Source: Aulostomus chinensis
Lineage: Eukaryota; Chordata; Actinopteri; Syngnathiformes; Aulostomidae
Reading direction: 5' to 3'
Length of the DNA stretch: 64,000 bases
Assembly: GCA_037954235.1 (NCBI GenBank)
Contig: JBBMOA010000015.1
Coordinates: 22,610,069 to 22,674,068, forward strand
A program made the translations under genes and the position numbers. This document shows, piece after piece, positions 11,646 through 25,200 of this stretch (position 1 is its first letter; every line of letters starts with the position of its first letter). The notes beneath the pieces were generated by a model, which saw nothing but the letters and a program-made list of their open reading frames with translations, was not told the DNA's origin and did not search any database.

Positions 11646-14600
11646 GAGCTGGTTACTGTGGCAACCAGGAGAGTGACTCTTGGGCAATGGCATATACATA
11701 GAGAGAGAGAGAAAGGGATAGAGATGTGGAGGGAGTGCTGAGGGGATGGAGAGTGAGCATAGGAGGTTGGTGATGGTGGTTGGGGGGTGGAGGCAGATCA
11801 GAGGGAGGTGTCAGTGGGTTACTGCGCACAGAGAGATTCAGCCTCTTTTTCGAGGCTGGCAGAAGAAAGGGAGGCAGAAACAAAAGGAGCTGTCTTCTGA
11901 ATGGTCGCTCTGTTGGATTGGACTGTCAGTGCTCCCTACTAACAACCTCACTTATCTCGCTGCTCCCACTCCCTGACACTTCTTCATACTGGCTCTACTT
12001 CTCCTTTAGAGCACTGCAGCTCATTCTCAAATTAAAAAAATACACTGGCTAAATGATTAGCATGTATTCAGCTGACATCTGCACATTAAAATGGAGAAAA
12101 TATAATTTATTTGTATGATTTCTTGTCAATTATTAAGATCATCTCCTCAATAACTTAGATTTCTCAACAAACTTCTAATTTCAGCTAAGATGACAGCAAT
12201 GAACCTCTTACCTCTTTCCAGAAGCATAGTGACTTTTGCAGCTTGTTGTAAAGACAAGAGGAGGATGATAGTGAGTACCCTCTGACCTTATGACAGGAGC
12301 CCACAGAGAAACAGACTGCCAGAGACAAACAGAGCCATCGGGTGTGTGTAATGACTATGCTGCCCCCTATGGTGGGGATGACCTTATAAACAACAACAAA
12401 CTGTCACTTTGGCCAGGCCTGCTGGGAGCTGCCCTCTGTGCAAGGGCAAATGCCTGGAATTCACTGGACAGTGGGGCAAAGCTGGCAGAGGAGGCTGTTA
12501 TTAGTTATCAAAGCACAGACACGCTTCGCTTTATTGTACACTCAGAGAGAAATGACATGTTGTCATCTACCTCATCAGTTATATTTCCCCTCATAACCGA
12601 CTGCAAGCATTCGTTTTCATCCTAACTTATTTGCTGCACTTAGATCATCAAAAGCCTCATCGATGCCGGTGGTGCAAATACCCTCCTAGTGTGTCGTGTA
12701 ATGCTAAGTGACTGCTTTTATTAAACAAGACAAGCTACGCTCATGATAGCTGTGATCTCCGCCAGGCATTCAAATCAAACAGCAGAGGAGAGACATCCTC
12801 ATGTTTCAAGTGTGTGTGTGTGTATGTGGTGTGGGGGGGGGGGGGCTTTCATGTCACTATGAAGGAGAGGAGAGAAGTAGGAGGAGGGTTAGAAGTCAGA
12901 GCAAGGCATATGGCATTTTGGATTCTGGGCGATGAGAGTTGACAGGTTAACTGAACATTTGGTGGGGGTAGCAAGCAGAAGGGGTAAAAGGGGGGTAAAG
13001 GAGAGGTGGGGAGGATGAAGTGGAGGAAGTGTGTGCTTGTGTTTGTACTTGTGCGTGAGTGTGTTTTGGGAGGGAGGGGTAAGGTTGCTAAACACTCCCA
13101 TCTGTTCCAATCCCACGGCACCATGAGAACAGCACAGTCTTATGCAGATGAGGTGCTGCTGTGCCGGATCCTTCCACTTATAGCACATAAATAATTATAT
13201 AATATTTGATTTATAAGAATGGCGGGATGGGAAACAAGGAGTAGCAGGGTCAAGCTATTTCCTGGAGAGCATTTGCTCTCCAGCTGCCTATGATCACAGC
13301 TCTTTCAAGGATGTGTGAGTGCCATAACTATGTCTTCATTACAATTTGCCTTTGTATGGCCCCTAACACCATCCCAGGAGAGAGGTCTGCTTGACAGGGC
13401 CCTTTTTGGGCACTGACATGCATTACAGAGATGATTGAGGTATGATTGAAATATGGTGAAATGCTAACTAACTTTGATAATGTGTGTGTTTCTGCATGGT
13501 AATCTTTTTAATCACATTTAAATTACAAAAGGGAAATGATTTATGAGGGAAAAGTAATTTTCCTCTGACACAGTTCCTTGTTTCTATTGAACAAACCTCA
13601 CACATCATAGAAATATTGATAGTAAGCACATGATTAAAATGTTTCGCAAAGATGTATTTTATTCTGCTCTGCCTCAAAAAATGTTGTTATCTGCTGCTAC
13701 ATTGTGACAACAGTGCTCCTTGTGACTGCTGGGCTGTCACTGAGCTTTTTTTGTGTTACTGGTGCCCAGTAGGGGTTGTGATTATTTGGAATACCTGGAC
13801 TTGGTTTCTCCTGGTCACTGGTTTAAGCCCTCTGAACTCAGCCCATGTGTGAAAAGAAATGGGGGAATTTCTGTCTTTTCCAACCATGCTCCTGATCATG
13901 GATTTCCTTTGACTTTTTTTTTTATATCATACAACATTTCAATCATCATTTATTCAGCCTTGCATACATGCAATCACCACTGACCAACACACCTTATCAG
14001 GCATTTGATCCTTAATTTTATGTTTGTGTTAAATCATATAATGATTGCATGTGTTTGAATCCTTTGTGTCACCTTTTGTTATTTGTTTGCTTGAGCCAGT
14101 CATGACAAATTGAGGGCTCAGTTGACTCGTGAGAATTTGATTGATTTTCTTTGTTTTTCAGTCATCCAGGTGCCATTGATTGTCAGCTTTCCCTAGGCAG
14201 TCTGTGTGATAGCACTAACCAATGAAAGTGTTAATAGGCTGCATATGTCCACTGGTGGGCGGGCTCAAAGAGGTTTTTCTCTGATGATGTAATTCAAGTT
14301 TGAGGAAACACCAGGGTGAGTTGAGCATTTTTCTGTTGTTTAGTTTAGAATGTTGGAGTTGTTCCACTGGTTTTACATGCATAAGCACCCAAGAACCCCA
14401 GGGTTCAGCGAGTTAGTAGTTGGTTAGACAGGAGACATTCCAATTTGCAATTTCCCGGTATGTCATCTGCATTTATTCATTAAACTTTTACATGGTTTTG
14501 TTTGGACTTGAGGTACCAGTTTTGCTTTCGGTAGACTGGGACTGATTAACATCTAGAAAACAATTACCTACCACATGCTTTCAGTGTCTCGTGGCGTCGT

Positions 14601-17393
14601 CAGATATAAATCTTTTTCACCTCCCTTTGACCTTACTTTTTTAAAATGAAACTACGTTATTTTGAGAAAATATTACCTGTAAACACACCCAGGCAAATGT
14701 CATCTCTGTAGTTTTTTTTACCCTCTATTCATGTGAAACACCACATTTATGTACAAGAGAGTAGTATGGCATTTTGCAGTGTCCTTGGAAGATGTCTCAG
14801 CACTCAATCTAATCGACATTACCTCTCATATTGGGTGGGGATTTTCAGGGGTAACTGAGTGAGATTCTTGCATCGCCCACGTCCCTGTTTTTAGATCCGG
14901 TCATATGCGCTCCCACTAAATGATTGCATATTTAAATGAGGATAAAGAGCTTTGAGTGAGGGGGACAGGAGGAGAGAAAATGCTTGAAGATGTGGAGGAA
15001 GGAAAGCAAAGCCTAGACTGATTTGAATCTGGTAAACTGTCAGAGAGAGGGATTACCCCACCAAATCCCTGGCGAAAATAGAGGTCCCAGTTATTTACTA
15101 GCCTTACAACCAGCTGCAAACCATCTGCACTTAATTGTAAGACACAAACTTTATGAAGATCAACAGAGGATTAGGCCATAAAGCCTCTTACGCCGTAGAA
15201 TTGGTGTCCCTGCTTCGAGGGAGAGTATTGGAGGGTGCTCGAGACATGTCACATGTGCTTTGGAGGACATGGACTCCAGCGCTTGCACCTAGCCTAGCCT
15301 AGAAAATGTATGTGTGTGGAGCTCTGCTGGGAAACACAGACATTTACAGCACAGATGCACACACAATCAAAACATTTTAGAGGCTGAGTGCCATCCATCA
15401 GATGCCCAATTAGTCAGCAATGGAAGTGGTCTTGGAAGTTACACTTCACCTAAAAAATAACTTTTCCAAAGAAAACAGCTACACTGGTCGCTAGTTATAG
15501 TAAACCTGCATGAGTCATTGTTTAATATAGGTTTTTGTGCATTATGTTGTTCCTGGCAGTCATCTGAAGACAGGAGATAAGAGGTCCTGCCCAAGCCACT
15601 GAATGGCAGGTAGCCAGCGTAATCCTATTTAACAAGATTTGGGCTGAATGTGGGGTGGGGCGTGTTGGCAGGGTCACACGAGGAGCCCAGTGGGGTCAAC
15701 TTGTGGCTCTCTGTGCTCACCAGTCCAATGTACACCAAGCTTCTGTTCCTGTGCCCATCGATAAAATCATATATATATTAATTCATTCAAGATTCAATCA
15801 ATTGTGCACTCGTCATTTTTTTCCTCCTCGAGTTTATCGAAGAAATCTCAGCCCTTTCCCCAAGAACAAAGACATCTAAAGCAATGGCTGCTGGCTGCTG
15901 GCTACTGGTTGCTTTAACTCATTTATTTTCTTCCACTGCACTAATTCTCATCTCCATATGTTGAGGGGGTGGGGGTGGGAATGTGTGTGCACGCATTGTG
16001 AGTGTCAGGGATTAGGCCATCCTGTCTGGACATAGGCCTTGTATAATCATGCTGGAGGGACTGCATATTGTGTATGTCTGTCCAGGATGGACCCGTGGGC
16101 ACCAGAAGACCCTGCTAAGGACAACAAACCACACATTTAAGTAAAAATACTCCCTACCCACATGTCAACTTTTGCCTTTGGAGCCCTACAATAGGCATAC
16201 AGCAGTTAATTGTGGGCAAATCTGAGGTCATGAGATATAACTTGTTCCTCTAATTAAGTGAATTTATGGTAATAAGATACAACTTAGTAAAAAAATAATA
16301 CTAATGAAGTAGAGAGAACAAATTATATCTCATTGCCTCCAAATGGGGCTGCACAGTACATTGTTTAAGCCTCATCAACCCAACAAGCCATGCAAGGGGA
16401 ATACCAGTGTCAGAGTTTCTAAATATAAAGCAACCCTGCTTTAAAATATTTATTTTCCTCTGTTTATTGCCACTCCAGGGTTCTGTTGTCACCTGAGGTG
16501 CTAGAAAAGAGAGTAACTTATAAACATATTAAATTTACTACACTCATGACGATGTAATAGACACAAAGAACAAGACACACTACTCTGTCTAGTTTGTCTT
16601 GTGTGTAGAAGTTATATAGTGTCAATTTAACTCTACCAATGCATGTTATTGAATACATCACAGTAACACAATTTGTAAAAAGCCTGCAAATACACTCAAA
16701 TATCCTCAACTCTCAGTTCAGAAACCTATATTGTGATGTGAGATATTCAGACAAAGGCCTTGAAATGGTCACATCATAACTTCTAATGACCCTGCCTTCA
16801 CCCTCCTCCACCTCTTTTCATTAGCAGGTATAATCCCTGATGGTCCATCTGCCAGACGCCAAAGCCACAAAACACAGAGCAAACAAGGCTGCAAGAAGCA
16901 GGCCATTATGGGGTCTGTTTGAGTAATTGCATCCATAGACATATTTGGTCAGGCCTTACATGGCTGCACAATAGTGCTACTACACAGCCATTCTCACTTT
17001 GATGGGAAACTATTCTCACCAGAAGGGTTGTGCACTACCAGCACCTTTAGGGAGGACAGCTGTGTGTGCGTGTGTGTGTGTATGCATGTGTTTGTGTGTG
17101 TTGACCCTCTTTACCCTGCAGCTGGAAATACAGTTTCATTATTAGATGGATCATGCATCTTCAGTTAATCTGTCTACACAAACAAACAAGTAGTGAAAAT
17201 GGACACAACCCTCATGTTCAGTATCACTGTATCCTGACTTTTAAAGAGACTTCACCTCATTAATACAATAATTATTCATTATTTCATTAAATTTTCTCTT
17301 CCTTTTCTCTTTAGTTGAGAAATGCTCTGTTCCAACAACACAGACTGACTGACACAAAATGGCTGCCTTGGACTGAAGGAGGCAGTAAGCCAG
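11644..17393. other. Intron 3, no gene recognised
   Basis: Includes a G run at 12833-12846 and an imperfect GT stretch at 17063-17100. Open frames here are short and without family motifs. Confidence 0.45.
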
Positions 17394-17432
17394 AGCAGCA
17401 GCAGCAGCAACAGCAGTAGCAGCAGCAGCAGC
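17394..17432. repeat. Imperfect (CAG)n
   Basis: Trinucleotide run of CAG with CAA and TAG interruptions. Non-coding: the frames do not form a credible gene. Confidence 0.85.
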
Positions 17433-17518
17433 CGAGAGAGAGCCAACCTTTAAGGGGTCTCCCTCTTATTGAGAGAATCACTAGAGGAACTGGACGTAAT
17501 TGCTTCATCCCCTCCCCC

Positions 17519-17580
<62 letters not shown>
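17519..17580. repeat. (CA)n microsatellite
   Basis: About 31 pure CA units, 80 bases upstream of the perfect hairpin. Confidence 0.95.
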
Positions 17581-17581
<1 letters not shown>

Positions 17582-17662
17582 CCTGCAGAATCACCAAGAC
17601 ATTTGGGGGTCTGTGCTGCAGTGACCCCCTCCTCTTCCGCTCCTCTACCGCTCTCCGAGAAG

Positions 17663-17703
17663 CCAAACTAGGATTACATTGTGGAAATGTAATCCTAGTT
17701 TGG
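17663..17703. repeat. Perfect 18-bp inverted repeat (hairpin)
   Basis: Arms ccaaactaggattacatt (17663-17680) and its exact complement (17686-17703) flank a 5-base loop, gtgga. Pairing stops at both outer ends. The stem is shorter than a typical microRNA precursor. A related cacaatgtaatc lies about 30 bases downstream. Confidence 0.95.
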
Positions 17704-18257
17704 GGGCTGAAGGGATCAAGGCACCAGAAGACACAATGTAATCAGGACCAACACACCAAGAATCAGCTCATGGTTTCAATCGCTGAGGTTTGTCCACATG
17801 TCAATTAGAACATATGCTTCAAACACATTATTGACACATGCATGAACGGTGAGGACAACACATACTGTACAAACACACGCACACACACACACACACTCAG
17901 ACAGTTTTAAGGTGCGCACATACATACGTGCATTTCTGAGCATTTGTGCGTGTCTCAGCATATGTTCCAATTGACATTTGGATAAATCTCAACTCGGATT
18001 GAAGGAATGGTTATTTGTTTTGAACAGGAAATGCGTTCAAATTTATATGCAGAAAGGGCTGCACAAGGTCATATGACCTGGCCTGCATTTTTGAGTGTTG
18101 TGCATGTCTGCTTGTCACCAGAGAATAACAAAGACAAACACACAGCAGTATAATTTGAAGCCTTCTCGCACAGAGAGGTGACAGATTAAAAGAAATAAAG
18201 TTAAAGAGAAAGCAAGAAGCAGAAACTGGCTAATATACAGTGAATTTAACAGCAGCT

Positions 18258-18289
<32 letters not shown>

Positions 18290-20285
18290 AGAGAGAGGAG
18301 CTTATCTTCCCACCACAGTTAATATGAGCTTCTCAATTAGATGAAAGGCTTGCTCTCCCTTTCTCTAATTTTTTTTGTTCAATTTCTCCAGGCAATTTAT
18401 TTAGGGTGGGGAAAAAAAGAAAAAAGAAGGGAACAGAGCCTGAGAAAAGCGTATTGGCCAAGCGCACAATGAGTCATAGCATGCTGCAACCAATCCAGCT
18501 GAGCTGACAACGTCAACTCAGGCCCTCAGCAACAACATGACTATTTACTGTATGCAAGAGAAGCATCTATATGGGGTCCAACACTGCAAAGCTCACTTTC
18601 TAAAACAGCTTCTCAGACATGGATGAGGCAGAACTGTTTGATTTTAGAAGTTTAAAAAAAAAAATTGTAAAAAATTTGTGTGATATACAATGATATATCT
18701 GTACCACCTTACATGCTAATAAAATGTGTTTTACTAGCTACCTGAGGACAGAGATATTGACTTCAATTCAATTTCAATTCTGCAAGATGGAGTCACTCAA
18801 GTCATGCAGTTACATTTCTGCATTCTGAATATTATTTATTATTATTATTTTTAAACACACCCTCATTTTCTACTGTCTCTCTTCATAAAAAAAATAATGC
18901 AAGATTTCTTATCTTTTGCCAAATCAATGTTCAGCATTTTTTGGAAACACCAGTAGAATTGTTTCTTTTAAATGAGAAATCATTCAACCATTCATGTTAT
19001 CTCTTTAAAAAAGGCTGAAAATAACTATCATTATCTTTCATTTAAAATGCTGGAGCAATGCTCATGGCAACATAAAACATAAATCTTTTAAAATCTTAAT
19101 GTCCATTTCCTTTGTCCTTTGAAAAATACGATTTTTGTTCTTTTAAATATTATCAAGAATCAACTATATTAATGATCGCATGCAGCTCTGCATTTTTCTT
19201 CTGGGCCTGTGATATGTAACAAATTCCCCTTTAATTTTTTATATTAATTTGTACTTAAAACTATCTTTATAATTGAATTTATATATAGGTTATTATATTT
19301 ATTTATTTATTATTGTTATGTAATTATGAGATGTAAAATACTCAACATAAAATGGCCATTTTGTTTTTTTCAGTAGAATGAGCTCAGCTTACAGCATACA
19401 ATAAGTAGTCGAATAATGTCTGTCGGTATTCAAAAACAGAGTATTTTGAATAAATACATAAATTATCTTGACGCAGATCTTCCTGTCCAAACTGATTCTT
19501 AATCATCATTTTTTACCATCTGCTCCTCCAACAGACTCAAGGTTACACAGCTTGAACAGGAAGTAGCAATACATGACAGGGCACCTGGCTGAGGATGGCT
19601 TGGGAGGGAGGGAGTTGCAAGTCCCAGAAAGTACCCTTCGCTCAGTATGCATTGCTTGGGGGGGTATCATTTCCCTCGACACCCGACCGTCCATCTATCA
19701 AGGTGATATCCCATGGTGGGTTGTCTTCAAAATCATTTTTTGGCACTGCTCTACTGGCTTCCAGCTGAGCCAGTTCACTATATTATTCCAAATTCAAGAT
19801 TAGCACCTGGCTTTATCTGTTTATGAAATTCTTCTCAAATGTTGAGATTTTGTGAGAGGATAATTAAACAAAACATTGTAGGATATGACATTTGTGGAAA
19901 CTTTCAATGTCCATGTCGACATTGTGGGACACCAGTATGCATATGCACAGCAACAGATCACACATTGATCAGGTCATTGCAGTGATGTACAAAGACATAT
20001 TATTTCTTGCCTGTCTCTCACTTTTAGGACCATCAGGAGGATGTGAAAGTCTATATGGTACATCATGAGTCTGCACTAAAGCTGAAGTCATGTTTTTCCC
20101 CCCTTTCTCTTTCTTCTGCTCATTTCCTTGATGGAGAATGCAGTACAGACGGACAGAGAAAAAGAGAGAGAATCAGCAATGGATGGGGGGGTGTGAGTGG
20201 CATGCATGGACAGCCCCTCTGTCTCTCAAAGACACTGCAGCAGCTGCAAGCACGCGATAAGAGCAACCATTCACAGCAAGCCAGC
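17704..20285. other. Intron 3, no gene recognised
   Basis: A short CA run at 17875-17896, the (GA)n at 18258-18300, and otherwise AT-rich sequence with no recognised repeat or coding motif. Confidence 0.45.
18258..18300. repeat. (GA)n microsatellite
   Basis: GA-rich run with small interruptions. Confidence 0.85.
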
Positions 20286-20412
20286 CAGCCCCCCAACACA
20301 CACACAAACACACAAATACACTTTTCCAATCCCTCTCGGCCTCTACACACACGCAGGCACGCACACACACACACACACGCACGCACGCACGCACACACGC
20401 ATGCACGCACGT
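20286..20412. repeat. Compound CA and GCAC repeat
   Basis: CA runs alternate with a cluster of CGCA and GCAC units. Confidence 0.85.
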
Positions 20413-21397
20413 TTATATGCACATCCACCTCCCTGCAGGTTAGAGATGGTATGATTTGAAGCCGTCTTTTAGGTTTTCCAGTTTTTCTACAGTCCGATGT
20501 CAAAGTTTGAGTTGGAGGTGTAGTGCAGGATGGGGTTGTGGAGGGGGTCAACCTTCATTTTATAACTGAGAGGGAGAATAATCATGGTTATCCCTCAGGA
20601 GGAAGCAACACACAATTATTTGCCTAGTTCCTGGGACATATCCACCACTAAGACTCTTCTCTCTGAGGGTCTTAAATGAATTCATGTCCTGTAATCATGC
20701 ATTACAGTCCCTGGAAGGTTCTGCCATCTCTAACTCTGGATCAAAACAATTAAAGATTATTTTGTTTATTTTTTCAGCTGGTACCAAACAAACAAAAACC
20801 TTCATAATTTATCTCACTTTAGGAGAGAGGTTGAATTGCACCAAATGTAGCTGAGCTACTAACATGCACCATGTTACCTTCCATTTTACGAATAAATTTC
20901 ATTTTGTGGCTGCCCCCCAAATATCCCTCCGCAAAAATACAAACATATCATTATGATATTGCTTTATGCCCTAAGGTTATCATAATAAGGTATTCACCAA
21001 TTTATTCACCGAAACACACAAAAAAACACAATATAAAAATACGTGACATACAAATATAACCACTAATCACTTTGACCCACTGACAACATAAGGCCCCAAA
21101 TCCATACAGTCCACAAAACTTCTAAGTGCCAATTAATCGGTAGCTCCTTCAACGATTAGCTCATGTTGCGCTTATAGCTAATCTGTATCTTGGCAGCAAG
21201 CCACACATGACCTGGCTAGCGTCCAGGTCTGGGAGCGATGGTGGAGGCAGCAGCAGCAGCTAGCCCCGCACAACGCAGAGCAGCGAGAAGAGGACGTGCC
21301 AAACTGTAGCGGCACAAAGGAGACCTCACTGTTTATCAAAGATTAAGCAGTGTTTAGTATCTCTCCCCTGACCCTCCCCCTCCTCTTCCTGTGTGCA
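20413..21397. other. Intron 3, nothing recognised
   Basis: Unique-looking sequence. A short CAG-rich stretch lies near 21247-21262. Confidence 0.45.
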
Positions 21398-21444
21398 AAC
21401 ACACACACACACCCACACACACACCCACACACACACCCACACAC

Positions 21445-21519
<75 letters not shown>
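21398..21519. repeat. (CA)n with CCCA interruptions
   Basis: Four cacacacaccca-type units lead into about 40 near-perfect CA units, showing a higher-order pattern at the left end. Confidence 0.95.
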
Positions 21520-21522
<3 letters not shown>

Positions 21523-21891
21523 CACCTCCTGCTCACACCCTAATTGTTCCTTGCCCCAAGAGTTTAATAAAGAACTAATTGCAGTTATTGGTGAGCAAAC
21601 AGCACAGTATGGAGGTGGGAGTTTGATCATTGCAGCGCCAGCATGATAGAGAAAGAGAGAGACAGAAAGGGAGAGCTTCAGTCAATTTAATTAATATCTC
21701 TGTCTGTTTAGTTTAAGAGTGTGTGAAGGAAGAAATGTAGCGAGCATGCCAAGCATGATGTTATACAGAATTTTTTTACACAACATATAATCCATTATAT
21801 TTGTTTTATTCTTCTGATAAAACTTTTCTTGATTTTAGTAACCCTCTTGAATTTGAAATGTAAATACATTATTTTCAATAAATTTCAGGTG

Positions 21892-22259
21892 AGGGCGGCA
21901 TGTTGGTGTAGTGGTTAGCGCTATCGCCTTACAGCAAGAAGGTTCCAGGTTTGAGCCCTGGCTCCAGCATGGGATCTTTTCTGTGTGTAGTTTGCACATT
22001 TCCATGCTTCCTCCAAAGTCCAAAGACAAGCAAATGGGGACTAGACTAATTGGATACTCTAAATTGACCGTAGGTGTGACTGTGAGTGTGAATGGCTGTC
22101 TGTCTCTATGTGTTGGCCCTGCCATGGATTGGTGACCTGTCCAGGTGGTACCCCGCCTCTCGCCTGAAGGCAGCTGGGATAGGCTCTGCCACCCCCCCCC
22201 CCCCCCCCCCATGACCCTTAACAGGATAAGCAGTAAAAAATGGATGGATGGATGGATGG
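21892..22259 (+). mobile_element. tRNA-headed SINE-like repeat, full copy
   Basis: It starts gggcggcatgttggtgtag, has an A-box-like ttggtgtagtggttagcgc and a B-box-like aggtttgagcccc-type block, and ends in (GGAT)n after a long C run. Flanks aaatttcaggtg (21880-21891) and aaattgcaggtg (22260-22271) are an 11/12 target duplication. Confidence 0.9.
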
Positions 22260-22271
22260 AAATTGCAGGTG

Positions 22272-25200
22272 CTTTTTCTGTCAAGTCTTGCTTCAAGATA
22301 TCTGTAAGACAAACTTAGATTCATTCAACAAAATTTGCAGGTGCAGAGATCGAGGAAAGGACTAACATATACAGGTCAGGTCATTTAAATTGAACTGATT
22401 TTCTCTTTTAAGTAATGCTTAAACATGTCAAACAAAATCTAAAAATATAAATACATATCTTTTTATTGATGAAAACAATTCATTGTTTTATTTTACTTTA
22501 TTGCAAAAAATGATGCTGAAATTTGATGAAAAAGAGGTGAAATAACTATTTTTCATAATTATTATCAAACCAAGCTGTCCTTCTTTAAGATCATAAGATG
22601 GGCGCATGCACTTTGATTGACTATGTTAAGGGATTGCTGTACACTTGCTGACCCTCCTCACTGCATAACCAACCGGAACTTACACTAACTGATATTTTGC
22701 TTTCTGAGTTATTGCATGCATCCCTCTCAGGATGTGTGTGTGTGTGTGAGTGTGAGTGTGTGTTTGTGTGTGTAATTTTTCTTGTGCAAAACAGGGATTT
22801 AGCTAACCACCATACTGAAATAATCTTTAATCACCAATATTCTTGATGTATTTTTTTCTGTCATAAAAGGGGGAAAATAACTGTGTGCACCCACCTTGAG
22901 GTCAGCCCATTTCATATACAAATGACAGGATGGAAGTTGATCATAACTTTATTAGCAAACCACAGGAGCTTGGCTGTGCTTGCGCTTGAGTGCAGAATTT
23001 ACAACAGAAATGACACTATTTTCCTAAATTTTATTTTGAAAAAACTGTGAGCTCAAATCTGCCAAGGATACACCCAAACTAGTGATGTCATACTGAAATG
23101 TAAAATAAGAACCATTCAGTACACAATCAGAGCTTCAATATGCATGTGTGCCACAATTTTTTGGTTCCATGAGGAAGCAAATCTACTAGATTGTGTTTCA
23201 GCTGTACTGAAATATGCACACACAGTTGGGCCCAAAGCTCTGCCCTTAAATAATTTTCTAATAGTTCTCAGTAATTCAAATAGACTACATTACATGACAT
23301 GTCTTGAGAAGGTCTGATTTTCACACACACAGCACATTGTTGAAGTTCTTTTGGAGACGTAATTCAAGCAAACCAAAATAATAAAAATTACCTAAAAGTC
23401 GTGATATGAACCAAATTGAGTTATTCCTCAAAATGAGGTTCTAAAATGTATAAACATGCATTTAAAATGTCAATAACACTTTGCAATTAGGTTACATTAA
23501 TAACTGTTGGTTAATGATGTGTTAGATTAATGAGGAATATTTACTAAAGTATACTTGATCATATAGTAATAGTCTTTTGGACCTTTAGTATAAAGACATG
23601 TAGTTTATACCTTATTTCAACCCTAATCTCCCTTAATTTTTTCAGCTGTCTTTGCTGTTACCTGTAAAGTTTAATGAACACCACCACCATAGTACATGAT
23701 TAGTAAACCATCAAATAATGATTAATCAAGCATCAATAAAGGTTAACTAAGCATCAAATAACCATTATTAATGTACCTTTATACAGGGTGTTACCAAATT
23801 ATTTTGAAATACAAATCCAGAATATCCACGATGGTGTAGGCCTGGCAGGGGGTAGATTTAATTCAGCAGCCTGCATACGTCCTTACTATCTATAGCATAA
23901 TACAGATTAAAACATATCTTCAATGCAAATAATTCAATTTTACTAACTGAGTTGTATGAGTAAATTGAGGAAGCATTTCAACCCAAAATAGATCTAATAC
24001 AAAGCTTAATCCATGCGTGTATGTGTGTATCATCCCTAGATCATGTCTACTGTACATATGTTTTCAGAGCTCAGTGTTTTTCTGCATGTCTTTACTCTTA
24101 TGGCTGAGTATACTGCTGGCAAGCCGCCCAGCCCAAGCACATCTACTCGTCATGTTCCTATAATGCTGCGTTGCAGCTGCAGCCAGATTCATGCACACAG
24201 GTATTGATTTTTCTCCCAGTTTTTTTTTCTTTTTTCAGTGCAACCCTTTATTTATCTCACTAAGCCCCTGCCACTGGGTGTAAGGGAAAAAAACAGCTTG
24301 TGAGAGAAGACGCAGTGAATTCAACATGAGAGACACACACGACATAACCAAGGCTTTTTCTTTTTCATTTATCTGTTATTTATCTGCCAGCAACGCTCTG
24401 CTGCAAAGTGTAATCCTGGTGAGTGTGGGATGCGTGTGTAGGTCTGCATGTGGGTGTGGGTGCATGTTTGTGCGGTCTGTCCATGCAAACACTCCATTCT
24501 CCACAGGCCACCTGACCCATTTTTCTGTGTGAATAACAATACTCCAGCCAATCATCGGTAGACAAAGTGACGAATGCTCGAAAAAGACTACATCCAGCCT
24601 GTCACACGTCAGAGTTCCAACCTTGCCTGTCGACAGAGTGAGGCAGAGATGGAGATGGAGAACAGGAGAGAGAGAGGGAGTTAGTTATCCTTACCCACTC
24701 ACCCACCAATCTTAGCCCCCACCTCAAGGTTGTGCTGCACCAATGGCTGCGCTCCCTACATCGCATATTAAGAAAAGGGCAAAACCGACAGCGAGTGAGC
24801 TACAAGGCTGCTTCAAACAAAAGACGTCCACTCTACCTGTGGACTACAACACAGGTGGCAGGAAGACAGATTAACTCCCTTTCTCCTTTCTAGATGACTA
24901 TTTACAGGCGAGCAGCTGTAACACTTCAAATGTTGCTCCGAAAATAAAACATAACATTTTAGATGTTAATTCCGTGAGGTTAAGGACATCCCAGTTGATC
25001 TTTCTGACTGTATCTATAATGTCACGGATGAGCTGAGGTCAGCTTAGTTTTGAGTCAGTGACTTATCATTCTGTCGTCTTTGGAAACAAGATTGATTAGC
25101 AGCCAACACATTTAAAGATAGAAAAGCAGTTTGAACATAGAAATCATAACATAGAAAATGCACTTGTAACTCTGATGCAGATCATATTTTTACCGAAAGC

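Noticed and set aside
20043..20551. 138- and 143-residue open frames on both strands
   Set aside because: Both depend on the CA/GCAC compound repeat; no motif or coding bias outside it.
21911..21960. tRNA-like A and B boxes, also in the other SINE copies
   Set aside because: No cloverleaf with a matching acceptor stem; these are heads of dispersed SINE-like repeats.
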